DNA from: an uncultured Prevotella sp.
GTDB taxonomy: Bacteria; Bacteroidota; Bacteroidia; Bacteroidales; Bacteroidaceae
Assembly (NCBI GenBank): GCA_946998205.1
Contig: CAMPYJ010000006.1
Span: 1-64,000 of the forward strand
Direction of reading: 5' to 3'
DNA length: 64,000 nt
Shown here: positions 36,529 through 46,788 of the stretch, piece after piece
How the letters are laid out: each line of letters begins with the position of its first letter
Position numbering within the stretch: position 1 is the stretch's first letter
Translations under genes and position numbers: made by a program
The notes under the pieces: model-generated
Database searches by the model: none
Seen by the model: the letters and a program-made list of their open reading frames with translations, nothing else
What the model was told of the DNA's origin: nothing

Positions 36529-37199
36529 TTCATGTAAATGCGCGGCTCTTTCATATCATCCTTGACAACAATATTTGTTATTTTTGTCCTGTTATTTTAC
36601 CATAAAACAACCATTGACAATCAGCAAAATAGAAAAAATCAATAGGCAAGCGGGATGTGAAAGTACGCTGATTTTAACAAATCAGACCTCTTTTGGAACC
36701 GAAACGTTGATTTAACGGCCTTAGAAGCACCTTTTAGAGGCGCAATCAACATGCCATTGCAACATTAAAGCATACATATTCGATGCTAATAACAACGCTT
36801 TTGCTGACAAAAAATGATAAAAATAACAACAAAAAGAGAAGAGTTGAGCATAATACGTTTAATGACAACAAATTACCAACATTGCTCATTTTGAGCGTTT
36901 TTACCACCAACAGTGACGCCCGTTGTCTACGAGAGAAATATGAGAGGCGTTTTGTCAAGAAAAATCAGCAATTATTATCCTTCTATGCAGCATATCATCT
37001 AATTTTATACAAGCTGTTTGTGGAAAGTGTTTCCCGTTGCAAAAATATCGTTCTTAAATGAAAGTGTCGTGATACAGATAAAGTTTTTTTGCGCTGGAGT
37101 AAGTACTTTGAAAACTTCAGTTGTAATAGTAACGTAACAACAATCAAATAGGGCAAGGCTCCGGAAGCCCGCCTAAGTCTTAATTCTAATCAATTCATA

Positions 37200-40100
37200 A
37201 TGAACAAACATTGCTATGAAAGAGGATCCATGCTACGCAGGATTGTCTTATCCGCGGTTCTCTTGGGCTTGCCGCTGCAATGGGCAAGCGCACAGATCAA
37301 TCTTACTTCGGAGCGAACGAAGCTGGAGACCATCGTGAAGAGAATCAAGTTACAGTCAAAGTATCGTTTTTTCTACAACGACTCGCTCGGCTCGGTTCGG
37401 GTGAATGCCGTTAAGCTAAGCAACGCCCCCTTGGCAACCGCCTTGGACAAGTTGTTCGCTGGTACGGGCGTGAAGTACCACATCTCGGGAAACGTCATCT
37501 ATCTGACGCACCAGCAGAAGCCCCTCAAGGCCAAGCCGGCAACAGCCGGTGCCAAGCCTCATGTCATATCGGGCGTGGTGACCGATGTCAATGGTGAGCC
37601 GCTCATCGGTGTAAGTGTTCTTGAGAAGGGCACAGGCCAGGGCGTGGTGACCGACATCAATGGTCACTATTCGTTCGAGTCGAGGAGCGAGCATCCCATA
37701 CTCGAATTCTCGTACATAGGCTATGCCTCACAAACCGTCCAGCCCGGCGACCGTTCCAGCATCAACGTGCAGCTGACGGAGGCTGGCCAGGAACTCAATG
37801 AGGTAGTGGTGACCGCCTTGGGCATCAAGCGCGAGGAGAAAGCACTGAGCTATAACGTGCAGAAACTGGGCGGATCAGACTTTGCCTTGAAGGAGGCCAG
37901 CGTGGCCAATGCCCTGAGCGGCAAGGTGGCAGGTGTGGTTATCTCGCAGTCGGCATCGGGCATCGGTGGTTCCACCAAGGTGGTGATGCGAGGCGACAAG
38001 TCGGTCAATCCAGACGGCAACAACAACGCGCTTTATGTATTGGACGGCATTCCGCTTCCAGACCTCTTTCCGCGTAAAGGCTCGGCATCCAACGGTCAGT
38101 ATGGCGGTATGGACGATGGTGACGGCATTTCCAACATCAACATGGAGGATATTGCCGAAGTCACCGTGTTGACAGGTCCGTCGGCGGCAGCCCTGTATGG
38201 AGGTCAGGCTGCCAATGGCGTGGTGATGCTCACGACCAAGAGAGGCGGACTGAAAGGTGGAAAGCCGCGTATCAGCTTCTCCAATTTCACCGACTGCTAC
38301 CGGCCTTTCCTGCTTCCAAAGCTTCAGAACCGTTATGGAAGTCGCAGCAACGAGTTCAACAGCTGGGGACCACGCTTGCAGAATGAGGCCAACTACAACC
38401 CTGCCGATTTCTTTCAGACAGGTGCCAGCGTCTCGAACACCGTTGGCATACAGTTTGGTAACGAGAAGAACAGCACTTATCTGTCGCTGTCGGCCTATAA
38501 CGCTCATGGAGTGATACACAACAACAAGATGAACCGCTGCAACGTTTCGTACAATGGTATGTATTCCATCGGTGACAAGCTGAGCCTTGGCGCCACGCTG
38601 ATGTACATTGACAAAACAGCACAGAACATGCTCTCGCAGGGTGAGTATTACAACCCTATCGTTCCCATCTACCTCTTTCCGCGAGGCGACCAGATAGAAA
38701 AGTACAGGTCGTACGAGCGTTACGATGCCAGCAGGGGGTTCCCTTTGCAGTTCTGGCCATACGGAGATCAGAAGCGGTCTATTCAGAATCCATACTGGAT
38801 TACCCACCGCAATTTCAACATCAACCACAACGAGCGTATCATATTGGGTGGAAGCCTCAAGTACGATATCCTTGACTGGCTCAATGCAACGGTACGATTC
38901 AGAACCGACCGCAACACCAAGGTCAATGAAATCAAGAACTACGCTTCGACACTTCCTTTGCTCACATCGGCATCTGACAAGGGTTCTTACCTGTTGGCCA
39001 CCGACAAGTCTACTCAGGATTATGGTGACCTGATTGTCAATCTTCATAAAAACTTCAATCATTGGGGGATGGTGATTAATGCCGGTGGCAGTTTCAAGAA
39101 CACCAGTTTCAACTATACAGCCAACTCCAACAAACTTGAGTTTGGCGCGCCCTTGGCCACTGTTCCCAACAAGTTTACCCTGAACAACCTCACACCAGAG
39201 CCTCAATACCAGGAGGGAAAATCCATCAAGACCCAGGCTCTGTTTGTGAGTGCATCGTTCGATTACAAGCGCTGCATATTCTTGGATGTCACCGGGCGCA
39301 ATGAATGGACTTCGTTGTTGGCCAACACCTCCAGCAAGAGCATATTCTATCCATCGGTGGGTATGTCGTTCATCCTGACCGAATGGCTCAAGGCACCCAA
39401 GTCGGTACTGTCGTTCTCCAAGTTACGCCTGTCGTATGCCAAGGTGGGCAACGTGCCGGTTTCATTGGCAGGCATCACCGTACCGTCCTACCCCATCAGT
39501 CCTGGCGGAGGCGTGAGCATCAATCCAGACCTGCCCATCAACAACCTGAAGTTCGAACAGACCAAGTCGTTCGAGGTTGGTCTTAACTCACGTTTCCTGA
39601 ACAACAAGATAGGTGTGGACATCACTTGGTATCACGCCAACACCTACGACCAGCTCTTCAAGTTCAGAGCGCCCGAGAGCAGTGGCTACGGCAACTTCTA
39701 TGTAAATGCCGGAAAGGTGAGCAACCGCGGTATTGAGGCGATGGTAGATGCCGACCTCACGTTTGGAAAACTCTTGTACAAGCCCGTGCTGACCTTTACC
39801 TTCAACCGTAACCGTATCGAGGAGTTGGTGCGCAACGTGTCCAATCCTATCACGGGCGAACCCATGAACGTAGACCATTTTGACTTGGGCGGTTTGTCCT
39901 CTTTCAGAAACTACATCAATGAGGGCGGCTCTATCGGTGACTTTTATGTGAATCATCTGGTCAAAGACCTGAACGGATATACCTATGTCAATCCCAACAA
40001 CATGCAGATGGCTATCGACAACACCAATCTGATATATGGCGGCAACACGTCTCCCCGGTATTCCGTGAGCCTGCGTAACAGCTTCCAGTACGAGGGTTTC

Positions 40101-40547
40101 AACCTCTCGTTCTTGATTGACGGTCGCATAGGAGGCAGGGTGGTGTCGGTTACGCAAGCCGTACTCGACGCTTATGGCGCATCCGAGCGCAGCGCCTTGG
40201 CAAGAGACCGCGGCGGTGTGAGCGTGAATGGCATGATGATGGATGCCGAAACCTACTATCGGCAGATAGGAGGAGGATCGGGCGTGTTGTCCAACTATGT
40301 GTACGATGCCACCAACATCCGTCTGAGAGAGGTGTCACTGGGCTATACCTTCTCCAACAAATGGTTTGGCAATGTCATCAAAGACCTCACGGTTTCGGTA
40401 ACGGGCCGAAATCTCTGGATGATCTACAACAAAGCACCTTTTGACCCACAACTCACATCATCGGTCGGAACGTTCTATCAGGGAGTTGACTATTTCCTGA
40501 TGCCGAGTTTGAGAAGTTTCGGCGCCAGTATCAAATTTTCTTTATAA
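37200..40547 (+). CDS. SusC/RagA TonB-dependent outer-membrane transporter with STN domain
   Basis: A 1115-aa outer-membrane glycan importer. The signal peptide ends QWASAQ (about residue 32). The STN domain (about 35-105, SKYRFFYNDSLGSVRVNAVK) receives signals for FecR. A carboxypeptidase-regulatory-like domain follows (about 120-200, ISGVVTDVNGEPLIGVSVLE). Then the TonB plug (about 205-345, LNEVVVTALGIKREEKALSY and VLDGIPLPD) and a 22-strand barrel to the C-terminal Phe-Ser-Leu. The partner SusD begins 15 bp downstream. Length is usual for STN-containing SusC proteins. Confidence 0.97.
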   Translation: MNKHCYERGSMLRRIVLSAVLLGLPLQWASAQINLTSERTKLETIVKRIKLQSKYRFFYNDSLGSVRVNAVKLSNAPLATALDKLFAGTGVKYHISGNVIYLTHQQKPLKAKPATAGAKPHVISGVVTDVNGEPLIGVSVLEKGTGQGVVTDINGHYSFESRSEHPILEFSYIGYASQTVQPGDRSSINVQLTEAGQELNEVVVTALGIKREEKALSYNVQKLGGSDFALKEASVANALSGKVAGVVISQSASGIGGSTKVVMRGDKSVNPDGNNNALYVLDGIPLPDLFPRKGSASNGQYGGMDDGDGISNINMEDIAEVTVLTGPSAAALYGGQAANGVVMLTTKRGGLKGGKPRISFSNFTDCYRPFLLPKLQNRYGSRSNEFNSWGPRLQNEANYNPADFFQTGASVSNTVGIQFGNEKNSTYLSLSAYNAHGVIHNNKMNRCNVSYNGMYSIGDKLSLGATLMYIDKTAQNMLSQGEYYNPIVPIYLFPRGDQIEKYRSYERYDASRGFPLQFWPYGDQKRSIQNPYWITHRNFNINHNERIILGGSLKYDILDWLNATVRFRTDRNTKVNEIKNYASTLPLLTSASDKGSYLLATDKSTQDYGDLIVNLHKNFNHWGMVINAGGSFKNTSFNYTANSNKLEFGAPLATVPNKFTLNNLTPEPQYQEGKSIKTQALFVSASFDYKRCIFLDVTGRNEWTSLLANTSSKSIFYPSVGMSFILTEWLKAPKSVLSFSKLRLSYAKVGNVPVSLAGITVPSYPISPGGGVSINPDLPINNLKFEQTKSFEVGLNSRFLNNKIGVDITWYHANTYDQLFKFRAPESSGYGNFYVNAGKVSNRGIEAMVDADLTFGKLLYKPVLTFTFNRNRIEELVRNVSNPITGEPMNVDHFDLGGLSSFRNYINEGGSIGDFYVNHLVKDLNGYTYVNPNNMQMAIDNTNLIYGGNTSPRYSVSLRNSFQYEGFNLSFLIDGRIGGRVVSVTQAVLDAYGASERSALARDRGGVSVNGMMMDAETYYRQIGGGSGVLSNYVYDATNIRLREVSLGYTFSNKWFGNVIKDLTVSVTGRNLWMIYNKAPFDPQLTSSVGTFYQGVDYFLMPSLRSFGASIKFSL

Positions 40548-40562
40548 AAACAAGCAACAACT

Positions 40563-42338
40563 ATGTATAATTTCAATATAAGTGCAAAGAACACATGGGC
40601 AACGCTTCTGTTGTCCGTTGTGATGCTCGCCTCTTGTACAAGCGATTTCCTGTCTACCAATACAGATTCCAATGCGGCAAACGAGGAAGATTTGCTGCAT
40701 GACAATTTGGGCATGGGGTCGCTGATCACACAGATGGAGTATCAGATATACCCCTGTGTCACAAAAGCACAGAACGTGGATGTGAACAATTACCAGAAGA
40801 TGTACTCATTAGCTGGTGACATATTCTCGGGATTCATGGGTGTTTCCAATACGTTTGACAACAGCGGAATGAACAACGCCACCTACAAGATGGAGCCACG
40901 GTGGTGCAATGCGGCTTACAGCGTGGCTTACCAGAATTACATGATACCGTGGTACAGGCTGTCATTGAAGAAAGAACTCGTACCCACCACCTTTGCCGTA
41001 GGGCAGATACTGAAAGTGCTGGGCATGCACCGCATAACCGACATGTACGGACCGATACCGTATAAGGACTTCAAGCCTTCGTCAGACGTTGCTTTCACGG
41101 CACAGAACGAGATATATGACCTCTTTTTCAATGAGTTGGACGTGGCAGCCGCAATCCTTACAGATTTCGTGAAGACCAACCCAGACGCACGTCCGTTGGC
41201 AGCCTACGACAAGGTATATGCCGGCGATTTCACCAAGTGGATTAAGTTGGCTCATTCCCTAAAACTTCGCTTGGCCATGCGCATTGTATATGCCGATGCG
41301 GCCAAAGCTCAGGCCAAGGCAGAAGAAGCCATACGGGCTGGCGTCATGGAAGGAAACGATGATAATGCCTTGATTCGCGTAAACGGTGCCTCTACCGTTA
41401 ATCCCCTGTACATGATTTGCCATTCGTACAATGACAGTAGGTTGGGTGCCACGTTGGAAACTTACCTGAAAGGGTACAAAGATCCACGCCTCGGGTTACT
41501 GTTCGAGCCATCAGAGGTATCTGGCACGAAAGACTACAACGGAGTGAGAACAGGCATCTACATGACCGGCAATGAATACAAGGTGTGTTCCAAACTGAAT
41601 GTCACAGCATCAACGCCCATTCAGCTCATGACAGCTGCTGAGGTATTCTTCCTAAAGGCCGAGGCTGCCTTGCGTGGATGGCAGGCTGGTGGCAGCGCAC
41701 AGCAACTGTATGAACAAGGCGTGCGCACGGCATTTGACCAGCCTTTGGGAGCGTCGCAGGCAAAGGCAGGCAGTGCCGATGAGTACCTCAAGGGTACAAC
41801 CACGCCCGTTCCCTACAAAGACTTGTTGGACTCATACAACAGTGTTGCCACTTTTGGACATTGCTCCGTGGCTTGGAACCATCATGTACAGATTGATGAT
41901 AATGATGGTGATGAAGGTGGTGACGACCCTGGTGACTACCCAGATGATGGCGGCAATCCGGATGACGGTGACGACAATGGCGGCATAGACGACGGTGGTG
42001 AGATAACGCCAGCCATGTTACCATTCGGAGGAGCCGACAGCGAGGAGCTGCTGGAGAAAATCATCACACAGAAATACATCGCCCTTTATCCTGATGGACA
42101 GGAGGCTTGGAGCGAATTCAGACGAACAGGCTATCCGCGCGTGATTCCAGTGGACATGAACATGAGCATGGGCAGTATCGACACCAAGAAACAGGTGGCC
42201 AGGTTGCCCTATCCAGTGAACATCAAGAGCGACTTCCCTGCCTCTTACCAACATGGATTGTCCTTACTACAAGGTGCCGACAATGGCGGAACCAAGTTGT
42301 GGTGGGACAAGAAAGCGGATAAGAAATATCAAAAATAA
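40563..42338 (+). CDS. SusD/RagB glycan-binding lipoprotein
   Basis: A 591-aa surface lipoprotein (lipobox MLASC, Cys25) that caps the SusC barrel and binds the glycan. Helical SusD/RagB segments are spread throughout: YRLSLKKELVPTTFAVGQIL, HRITDMYGPIPYKDFK and the TPR-like C-terminal part (TQKYIALYPDGQEAWSEFRR). An unusual Asp/Gly-rich insert (about residues 442-478, alternating Asp, Gly, Asp/Asn, Pro) splits the C-terminal part. It is encoded by GATGATGG-like triplet-rich DNA and may bind calcium or be a flexible loop. Translation follows susC directly. Confidence 0.95.
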   Translation: MYNFNISAKNTWATLLLSVVMLASCTSDFLSTNTDSNAANEEDLLHDNLGMGSLITQMEYQIYPCVTKAQNVDVNNYQKMYSLAGDIFSGFMGVSNTFDNSGMNNATYKMEPRWCNAAYSVAYQNYMIPWYRLSLKKELVPTTFAVGQILKVLGMHRITDMYGPIPYKDFKPSSDVAFTAQNEIYDLFFNELDVAAAILTDFVKTNPDARPLAAYDKVYAGDFTKWIKLAHSLKLRLAMRIVYADAAKAQAKAEEAIRAGVMEGNDDNALIRVNGASTVNPLYMICHSYNDSRLGATLETYLKGYKDPRLGLLFEPSEVSGTKDYNGVRTGIYMTGNEYKVCSKLNVTASTPIQLMTAAEVFFLKAEAALRGWQAGGSAQQLYEQGVRTAFDQPLGASQAKAGSADEYLKGTTTPVPYKDLLDSYNSVATFGHCSVAWNHHVQIDDNDGDEGGDDPGDYPDDGGNPDDGDDNGGIDDGGEITPAMLPFGGADSEELLEKIITQKYIALYPDGQEAWSEFRRTGYPRVIPVDMNMSMGSIDTKKQVARLPYPVNIKSDFPASYQHGLSLLQGADNGGTKLWWDKKADKKYQK

Positions 42339-42372
42339 GGAGCATCCATCAACATCGTAAATTATTCAAAAT

Positions 42373-43392
42373 ATGAAAATAAAAAGTTTTATTGGCATCT
42401 TGGCTTCATTGTTCTGCCTGGTGGCATGTGAGGAATGGACTGAGCCAGAACCGAAAGCGTTGGACGATACATCCTTCCACCCGCTGACTCCCGAGCAGGA
42501 GAAAGACCTGATTGCGTACAAAAATTCTGACCATAAGATTTTCTTTGCATGGTACAATTACTCACCAGCCACGCCATCAATGCAGACTCGGCTGACAGGC
42601 ATTCCCGACAGTATCGACATCGTGTCGTTCTTTACGGGGTATGTGAACAACGAACAAAACAGGAATGACGTAAGGTTCCTGCAAGAGCATAGAGGAACAA
42701 AGGTGCTGGTCACCATGTGGCCTGAGCATTATTTCAGTAAGACTGGGGAGGGATCGGAAAACCTTGACTCCATGAAGGTATATGCCAAGAACCTGGCTGA
42801 CTCCATCTTTCATTGGGGACTTGATGGATTTGACCTCGACTATGAGCCATGGTTTGGCGGCGACCAGTACAGCACGGAGATGATGCGTACCTTCATAGAT
42901 GTACTGAGCCAGTATCTTGGCCCCAAGTGCAAGGAGCAGTACAAGGTGAACGGCAAACACAAGCTATTGGTAGTTGACGGTCAATGGCTGGACGAGGAAT
43001 ATGCTGACAGGTTCGATTATTTCATAGGACAGGCCTACAATGCTTCTTCTCCGGGAATATTAAAAAGTCGACTCAAGGGTAAGGCTAATGATTATGGAAA
43101 AGGGTTTCCAGACAACAAGCGCATCTTGTGCGAATGGACCAGTCAGGCAGGAAACTCCTTCGGGCAAGGTGGTGTTGATTTCTATGATGGTGAAAAGACG
43201 ATACCCAGCTTGTGGGGAATGGCCAAGTTTGCCGTTGACAACCAATTAGCTGGCTGTGGCGTATATGTGTTGCAGTTTGCCTACGCTGAGGGCAACCATC
43301 TCAACAAGCCCGTACCGCCCAACAATTACTTCTATGTAAGAGAAGCTATCCAAATTATGAACGGTAACAAGAACGATAAAAAACAAGAATGA
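42373..43392 (+). CDS. GH18 lipoprotein (endo-beta-N-acetylglucosaminidase-like)
   Basis: A 339-aa surface lipoprotein (lipobox in CLVAC, Cys19). The TIM-barrel GH18 catalytic motif is LDGFDLDYEPW, with the acid Glu158 and its assisting Asp156 present. The SIDIVSFFTGY and VLVTMWPEHY strands precede it. The size and SusC/SusD neighbourhood fit the endo-beta-N-acetylglucosaminidases of N-glycan loci rather than processive chitinases, but a chitin-oligosaccharide role cannot be excluded. Its stop overlaps the next start by 4 bp (ATGA). Confidence 0.9.
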   Translation: MKIKSFIGILASLFCLVACEEWTEPEPKALDDTSFHPLTPEQEKDLIAYKNSDHKIFFAWYNYSPATPSMQTRLTGIPDSIDIVSFFTGYVNNEQNRNDVRFLQEHRGTKVLVTMWPEHYFSKTGEGSENLDSMKVYAKNLADSIFHWGLDGFDLDYEPWFGGDQYSTEMMRTFIDVLSQYLGPKCKEQYKVNGKHKLLVVDGQWLDEEYADRFDYFIGQAYNASSPGILKSRLKGKANDYGKGFPDNKRILCEWTSQAGNSFGQGGVDFYDGEKTIPSLWGMAKFAVDNQLAGCGVYVLQFAYAEGNHLNKPVPPNNYFYVREAIQIMNGNKNDKKQE

Positions 43393-44588
43393 TGAGACAT
43401 ACGATAAAAACAATCTGCTATCTGTCCACAATCTTTTTGCTGGGTTTGATGGCCTGTACTGATGATGTAGACGTAGACGCTGTTTACATTACGGCAGCAG
43501 AAAAGACACCGGTCACCACTTTCTCCGTGAAACAGCAGGGCGATGCCATGGGGCTGACCATATCAAGTGCCTTGAAGGTAAAGGAAGATGTCAGTGCAGA
43601 GCTGGCAATAGACAACAGCTTAGTGGAGACATACAACGGCATGCACGGCGAGAATTACCAGTCATTGCCAGAGGGAACGTTTGCATTGTCGCAAACAACG
43701 CTGACTATCAAGAAAGGTGGCTACCGTTCTGAAAGCACAAGTCTGCAGGTAAGCAAGCTGGAGAACCTGAAGAAAGGCATGAACTACTTGCTGCCTGTGA
43801 GGATGACAAGCAAGAACAAACGCTACCCACAACTTCCCGGCAGTGACGTACTGTATGTTGTTGTGAACAGGACGCTCCTGATGAATGTACCGAGGCTTAA
43901 TGGAAGTAATTGTTTCAAGGTGACTTTCAAGGACAATGACGTGAGCAGATTTCAGAACCTGGACGCCTTTACGCTCGAGGCTCGCGTATGCTTATGGGAG
44001 ATGCCAAAATACTATGACGGCAACCTGATGGGCATTCTGGGGTTTCCCGAAAACTCGAACGATGAGAAAAGCGCATGGCTGTTCGTGGATGGAACGCCCG
44101 ACCGTGTAGGTGGCGAGGGCAACGTGCCAGTGTTCATGTTTGGCTTGAAGCAATGGGATGTTTATGCGGGACGTTTGGGCTTCAGCATCGCCAAGAACGA
44201 GTGGTACCACATCGCAGGCGTGTTTGCCAACAACAAACTGTCGCTCTATATAGACGGAATCCTCTTTGCAGAGGCCGACTACGCCAAGAAAGTGTCGTTT
44301 ACCAACAACTTCTATATCGGTGCCGCACCTGGCGTGCAGAATGGTTTCTATCTCAAAGGATCGGTGAATGAATGTAGATTCTGGACCCGAGCCTTGACAC
44401 CGCAGGAACTGAGAAATCCATTACATCAGTGTTTTGTTGATACCAACAGCAAGGGACTGGAAGGTTATTGGAAGCTGGACGATGGTACTGACGAGTGCAA
44501 AGATTACACTGGCCACGGACACACCGCCCACAAGAATGGCGATGGCGAGATAACATGGCAGAAAGAGGTGCCATGTCCCTTCCATTGA
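43389..44588 (+). CDS. DUF1735 and LamG domain surface lipoprotein
   Basis: A 399-aa lipoprotein (lipobox LGLMAC). The N-terminal DUF1735 (about 30-150; VYITAAEKTPVTTFSVK and the YLLPVRM strand) is a beta-sandwich found beside GH18 genes in N-glycan loci. The C-terminal LamG/concanavalin A-like domain (about 165-385; FTLEARVCLWEM, LGFSIAKNEWYHIAGVF, NECRFWTRALTPQEL) probably binds carbohydrate. It is the last gene of the locus, directly after GH18. Probably a surface glycan-binding protein. Confidence 0.88.
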   Translation: MMRHTIKTICYLSTIFLLGLMACTDDVDVDAVYITAAEKTPVTTFSVKQQGDAMGLTISSALKVKEDVSAELAIDNSLVETYNGMHGENYQSLPEGTFALSQTTLTIKKGGYRSESTSLQVSKLENLKKGMNYLLPVRMTSKNKRYPQLPGSDVLYVVVNRTLLMNVPRLNGSNCFKVTFKDNDVSRFQNLDAFTLEARVCLWEMPKYYDGNLMGILGFPENSNDEKSAWLFVDGTPDRVGGEGNVPVFMFGLKQWDVYAGRLGFSIAKNEWYHIAGVFANNKLSLYIDGILFAEADYAKKVSFTNNFYIGAAPGVQNGFYLKGSVNECRFWTRALTPQELRNPLHQCFVDTNSKGLEGYWKLDDGTDECKDYTGHGHTAHKNGDGEITWQKEVPCPFH

Positions 44589-44864
44589 TAGGATGAGAGA
44601 AGGTAACTGAAATAAGAGGCGACTGCATTCGTGCAGCCAGCCTCTTTTTCTTCTGGCTGATTGCAAAGCAAGCGTGATGAGTTAGGCTCAACAGTAAGAG
44701 AATAAGAAATTAAGTCCAAGGTGAAAAGACGAAACCCAGACGACAACGTGGGTAAGTGTTTTCGATGCACACAAAATAAATTTTGAGGTTATTCTTTTTT
44801 GTCGTAACTTAGCACCTGATAATAACATCGAACGATATAACCAACTCACATAATACTACCAACC

Positions 44865-45761
44865 ATGATGAAAACGATGAAGATGCTGGCAACCGCCCTG
44901 TTGCTTTCTGCCGTCGGCCTGTCGGCATGCGAAAAGCCGTCACTGGCAGAAGAGGCGGGCACCGGCGGACAAGAAACGAAAGGATGCCACCTTACTTTCC
45001 ATGTCACCCAATTCGAGCACATCCCCTTCAACCAAGCCGTCGACATGGCGCGCGCCACCGATGTCAAGCAGGTTTGCACGCGCATCAGCCTGGCCCTGTT
45101 CAAGGATGGGGTGAAGATAAAAGGCGTTCACCAGGATGCGAAGAGCGCTCACTTCGGTAAGATTGACCTCACGCTGCCCGCGGGAACATACCAAGTGGTG
45201 GCCATCGCCCACGGTGGCAGCGGGTCGGCCTCCATCAAGTCGCCCGAAGCGATTTCGTTTTCCAAGAACAAGATGACCGACACCTTTTATTATTGTCACG
45301 AGATGAAGGTAGGAGGCGACGCGTCTCACCAGCTGGAGATGAAGCGCGCCGTGGCCATGTTCAGACTGGTAACCACCGACGCCATACCGGCAGCCGTCAA
45401 GACCATGAGGTTCTATTATACGGGCGGCAGCTCTACGTTCAACGCGGTGACGGGCGTTGGCGCGAAGAAGTCTCGCCAGACGGAGGAGCGCGCCGTGACC
45501 GACGCGCAGCATGCCGCTCCCGCGCAGTTTGACGCGTACACCTTTCCGCACGCGGCCTCAGACGTGCTGAAGGTCAAGGTGTCGGCCTTAGACGCGTCGG
45601 GCAACGTCATCGCCGAACGCATTTTTGAAAAAGTTCCCGTCAAGGTGAATGAGATCACGCAATACGCGGGTGCGTTCTTTCAAGGAACCACACCGGCAGA
45701 CGCCAACGCTTTTTCGTTCTCCGTCATTGACAAATGGACGAAAAAAGAGTATCCTTATTAG
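44865..45761 (+). CDS. FimB/Mfa2 family fimbrial-type lipoprotein
   Basis: A 298-aa predicted lipoprotein (lipobox GLSAC, Cys22; the start may be Met1 or Met2). The mature part has beta-sandwich strands typical of FimB/Mfa2 fimbrial anchor subunits: VCTRISLALFKDGVKIKGVH, the GTYQVVAIAHGG strand and LEMKRAVAMFRLVTTDAIP. No fimbrillin or minor-tip genes are adjacent, so it may act alone or with unlinked subunits. The gap after the PUL (44589-44864) holds nothing else recognisable. Confidence 0.8.
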   Translation: MMKTMKMLATALLLSAVGLSACEKPSLAEEAGTGGQETKGCHLTFHVTQFEHIPFNQAVDMARATDVKQVCTRISLALFKDGVKIKGVHQDAKSAHFGKIDLTLPAGTYQVVAIAHGGSGSASIKSPEAISFSKNKMTDTFYYCHEMKVGGDASHQLEMKRAVAMFRLVTTDAIPAAVKTMRFYYTGGSSTFNAVTGVGAKKSRQTEERAVTDAQHAAPAQFDAYTFPHAASDVLKVKVSALDASGNVIAERIFEKVPVKVNEITQYAGAFFQGTTPADANAFSFSVIDKWTKKEYPY

Positions 45762-45824
45762 CACACACCCGCCATCGATGATATTTTTATAGCTCAACCC
45801 GACTGACTTTTGGAAAGATTTGGC

Positions 45825-45832
45825 TACCTTTG
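45825..45832 (+). promoter_or_regulatory. ptb promoter -7 box
   Basis: TACCTTTG, 26 nt before the ATG at 45858. It lies downstream of the longer frame's ATG (45810), which favours the later start. Confidence 0.55.
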
Positions 45833-45857
45833 GCCCAGCTTTCCAAAAGAGAATACT

Positions 45858-46766
45858 ATGTCATCAATTCGAGATTTCAAAGAAATGGCCGGTCGGCTGG
45901 CTCAAAAAGGTGTGCGAAAAAGAGTGGCGGTGATATGCGCTGCCGATGAATCAACACAGCAGTCGGTCGCCATGGCCATCCAACAGGGATGGATGGAAGC
46001 GGTGATGATTGGCCGCACCAGGCAGGTAAAACAATGCCAGCCCTTGATGGCGTGCCCGCGGGACCTGTCGTTCACAGACGCTGCGAATGACCAAGAAGCG
46101 GCCGAAAAGGCCGTCGCGATGGTCAGGGAGGGCGAGGCAGACCTCATCATGAAAGGCCTCGTAGGAACGGATGTGGTCCTGCGGGCCATCCTCGACAAAG
46201 AGAAAGGCATCCTGCCCCCCGGAAACGTGCTCACGCACATTACCGCCGCATCCATCCCCGACTATCACAAGCTGCTGTTCTTCACCGACGCCGCGGTGAT
46301 TCCCCACCCCACACAGGAACAGCGTTACATGCAAGTGAAGTACATCACGCAGCTCTGTCGCCAGTTTGGCATCAGTCAACCCAAGGTGGCCTTGATACAC
46401 TGCTCAGAGAAAGTCAACGCCAAACATTTTCCATTCACTGCGGGTTACGCCCGTTTGATAGAGCAAGCGAAGGCCGGAGACTTCGGGCCATGCATCGTAG
46501 ACGGCCCACTCGACTTGAAGGTGGCCTGCAACCTGCACAGCATGCAGGTCAAGCACATCGACTCACCCATACAGGGAACGGCCGACGCGCTGGTGCTCCC
46601 CGACATTGAAGCGGGCAACTTGTTGTACAAAGCCATCACCCTGTTCGCCCATGGCGAAACGGCTTGCATGCTGCAAGGCACCCAATGTCCCGTTGTCCTG
46701 CCGTCAAGAGGCGACGACGTCATGTCCAAATTCAACAGTCTGGCACTGGCCTGCCTCCATTGTTAG
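45858..46766 (+). CDS. ptb: Phosphate butyryltransferase (acyltransferase)
   Basis: A 302-aa cytoplasmic enzyme that converts butyryl-CoA (or another short or branched acyl-CoA) and phosphate to acyl phosphate. The phosphotransacetylase fold shows in MKGLVGTDVVLRAILDKE, the FTDAAVIPHPT strand, and VDGPLDLKVACNLHSMQVKH near the C-terminus. The ATG at 45858 is chosen for promoter position and the usual length of about 300 aa. buk follows after a MITE-like insertion. Straight-chain or branched-chain specificity cannot be told from sequence. Confidence 0.93.
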   Translation: MSSIRDFKEMAGRLAQKGVRKRVAVICAADESTQQSVAMAIQQGWMEAVMIGRTRQVKQCQPLMACPRDLSFTDAANDQEAAEKAVAMVREGEADLIMKGLVGTDVVLRAILDKEKGILPPGNVLTHITAASIPDYHKLLFFTDAAVIPHPTQEQRYMQVKYITQLCRQFGISQPKVALIHCSEKVNAKHFPFTAGYARLIEQAKAGDFGPCIVDGPLDLKVACNLHSMQVKHIDSPIQGTADALVLPDIEAGNLLYKAITLFAHGETACMLQGTQCPVVLPSRGDDVMSKFNSLALACLHC

Positions 46767-46788
46767 TGTGCCGCGGCACCCGATTTAT

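Noticed and set aside
36783..37061. 92-codon plus-strand frame upstream of susC
   Set aside because: Lysine- and asparagine-rich translation of AT-rich DNA, with no domain. It is in the probable regulatory region of the SusC gene.
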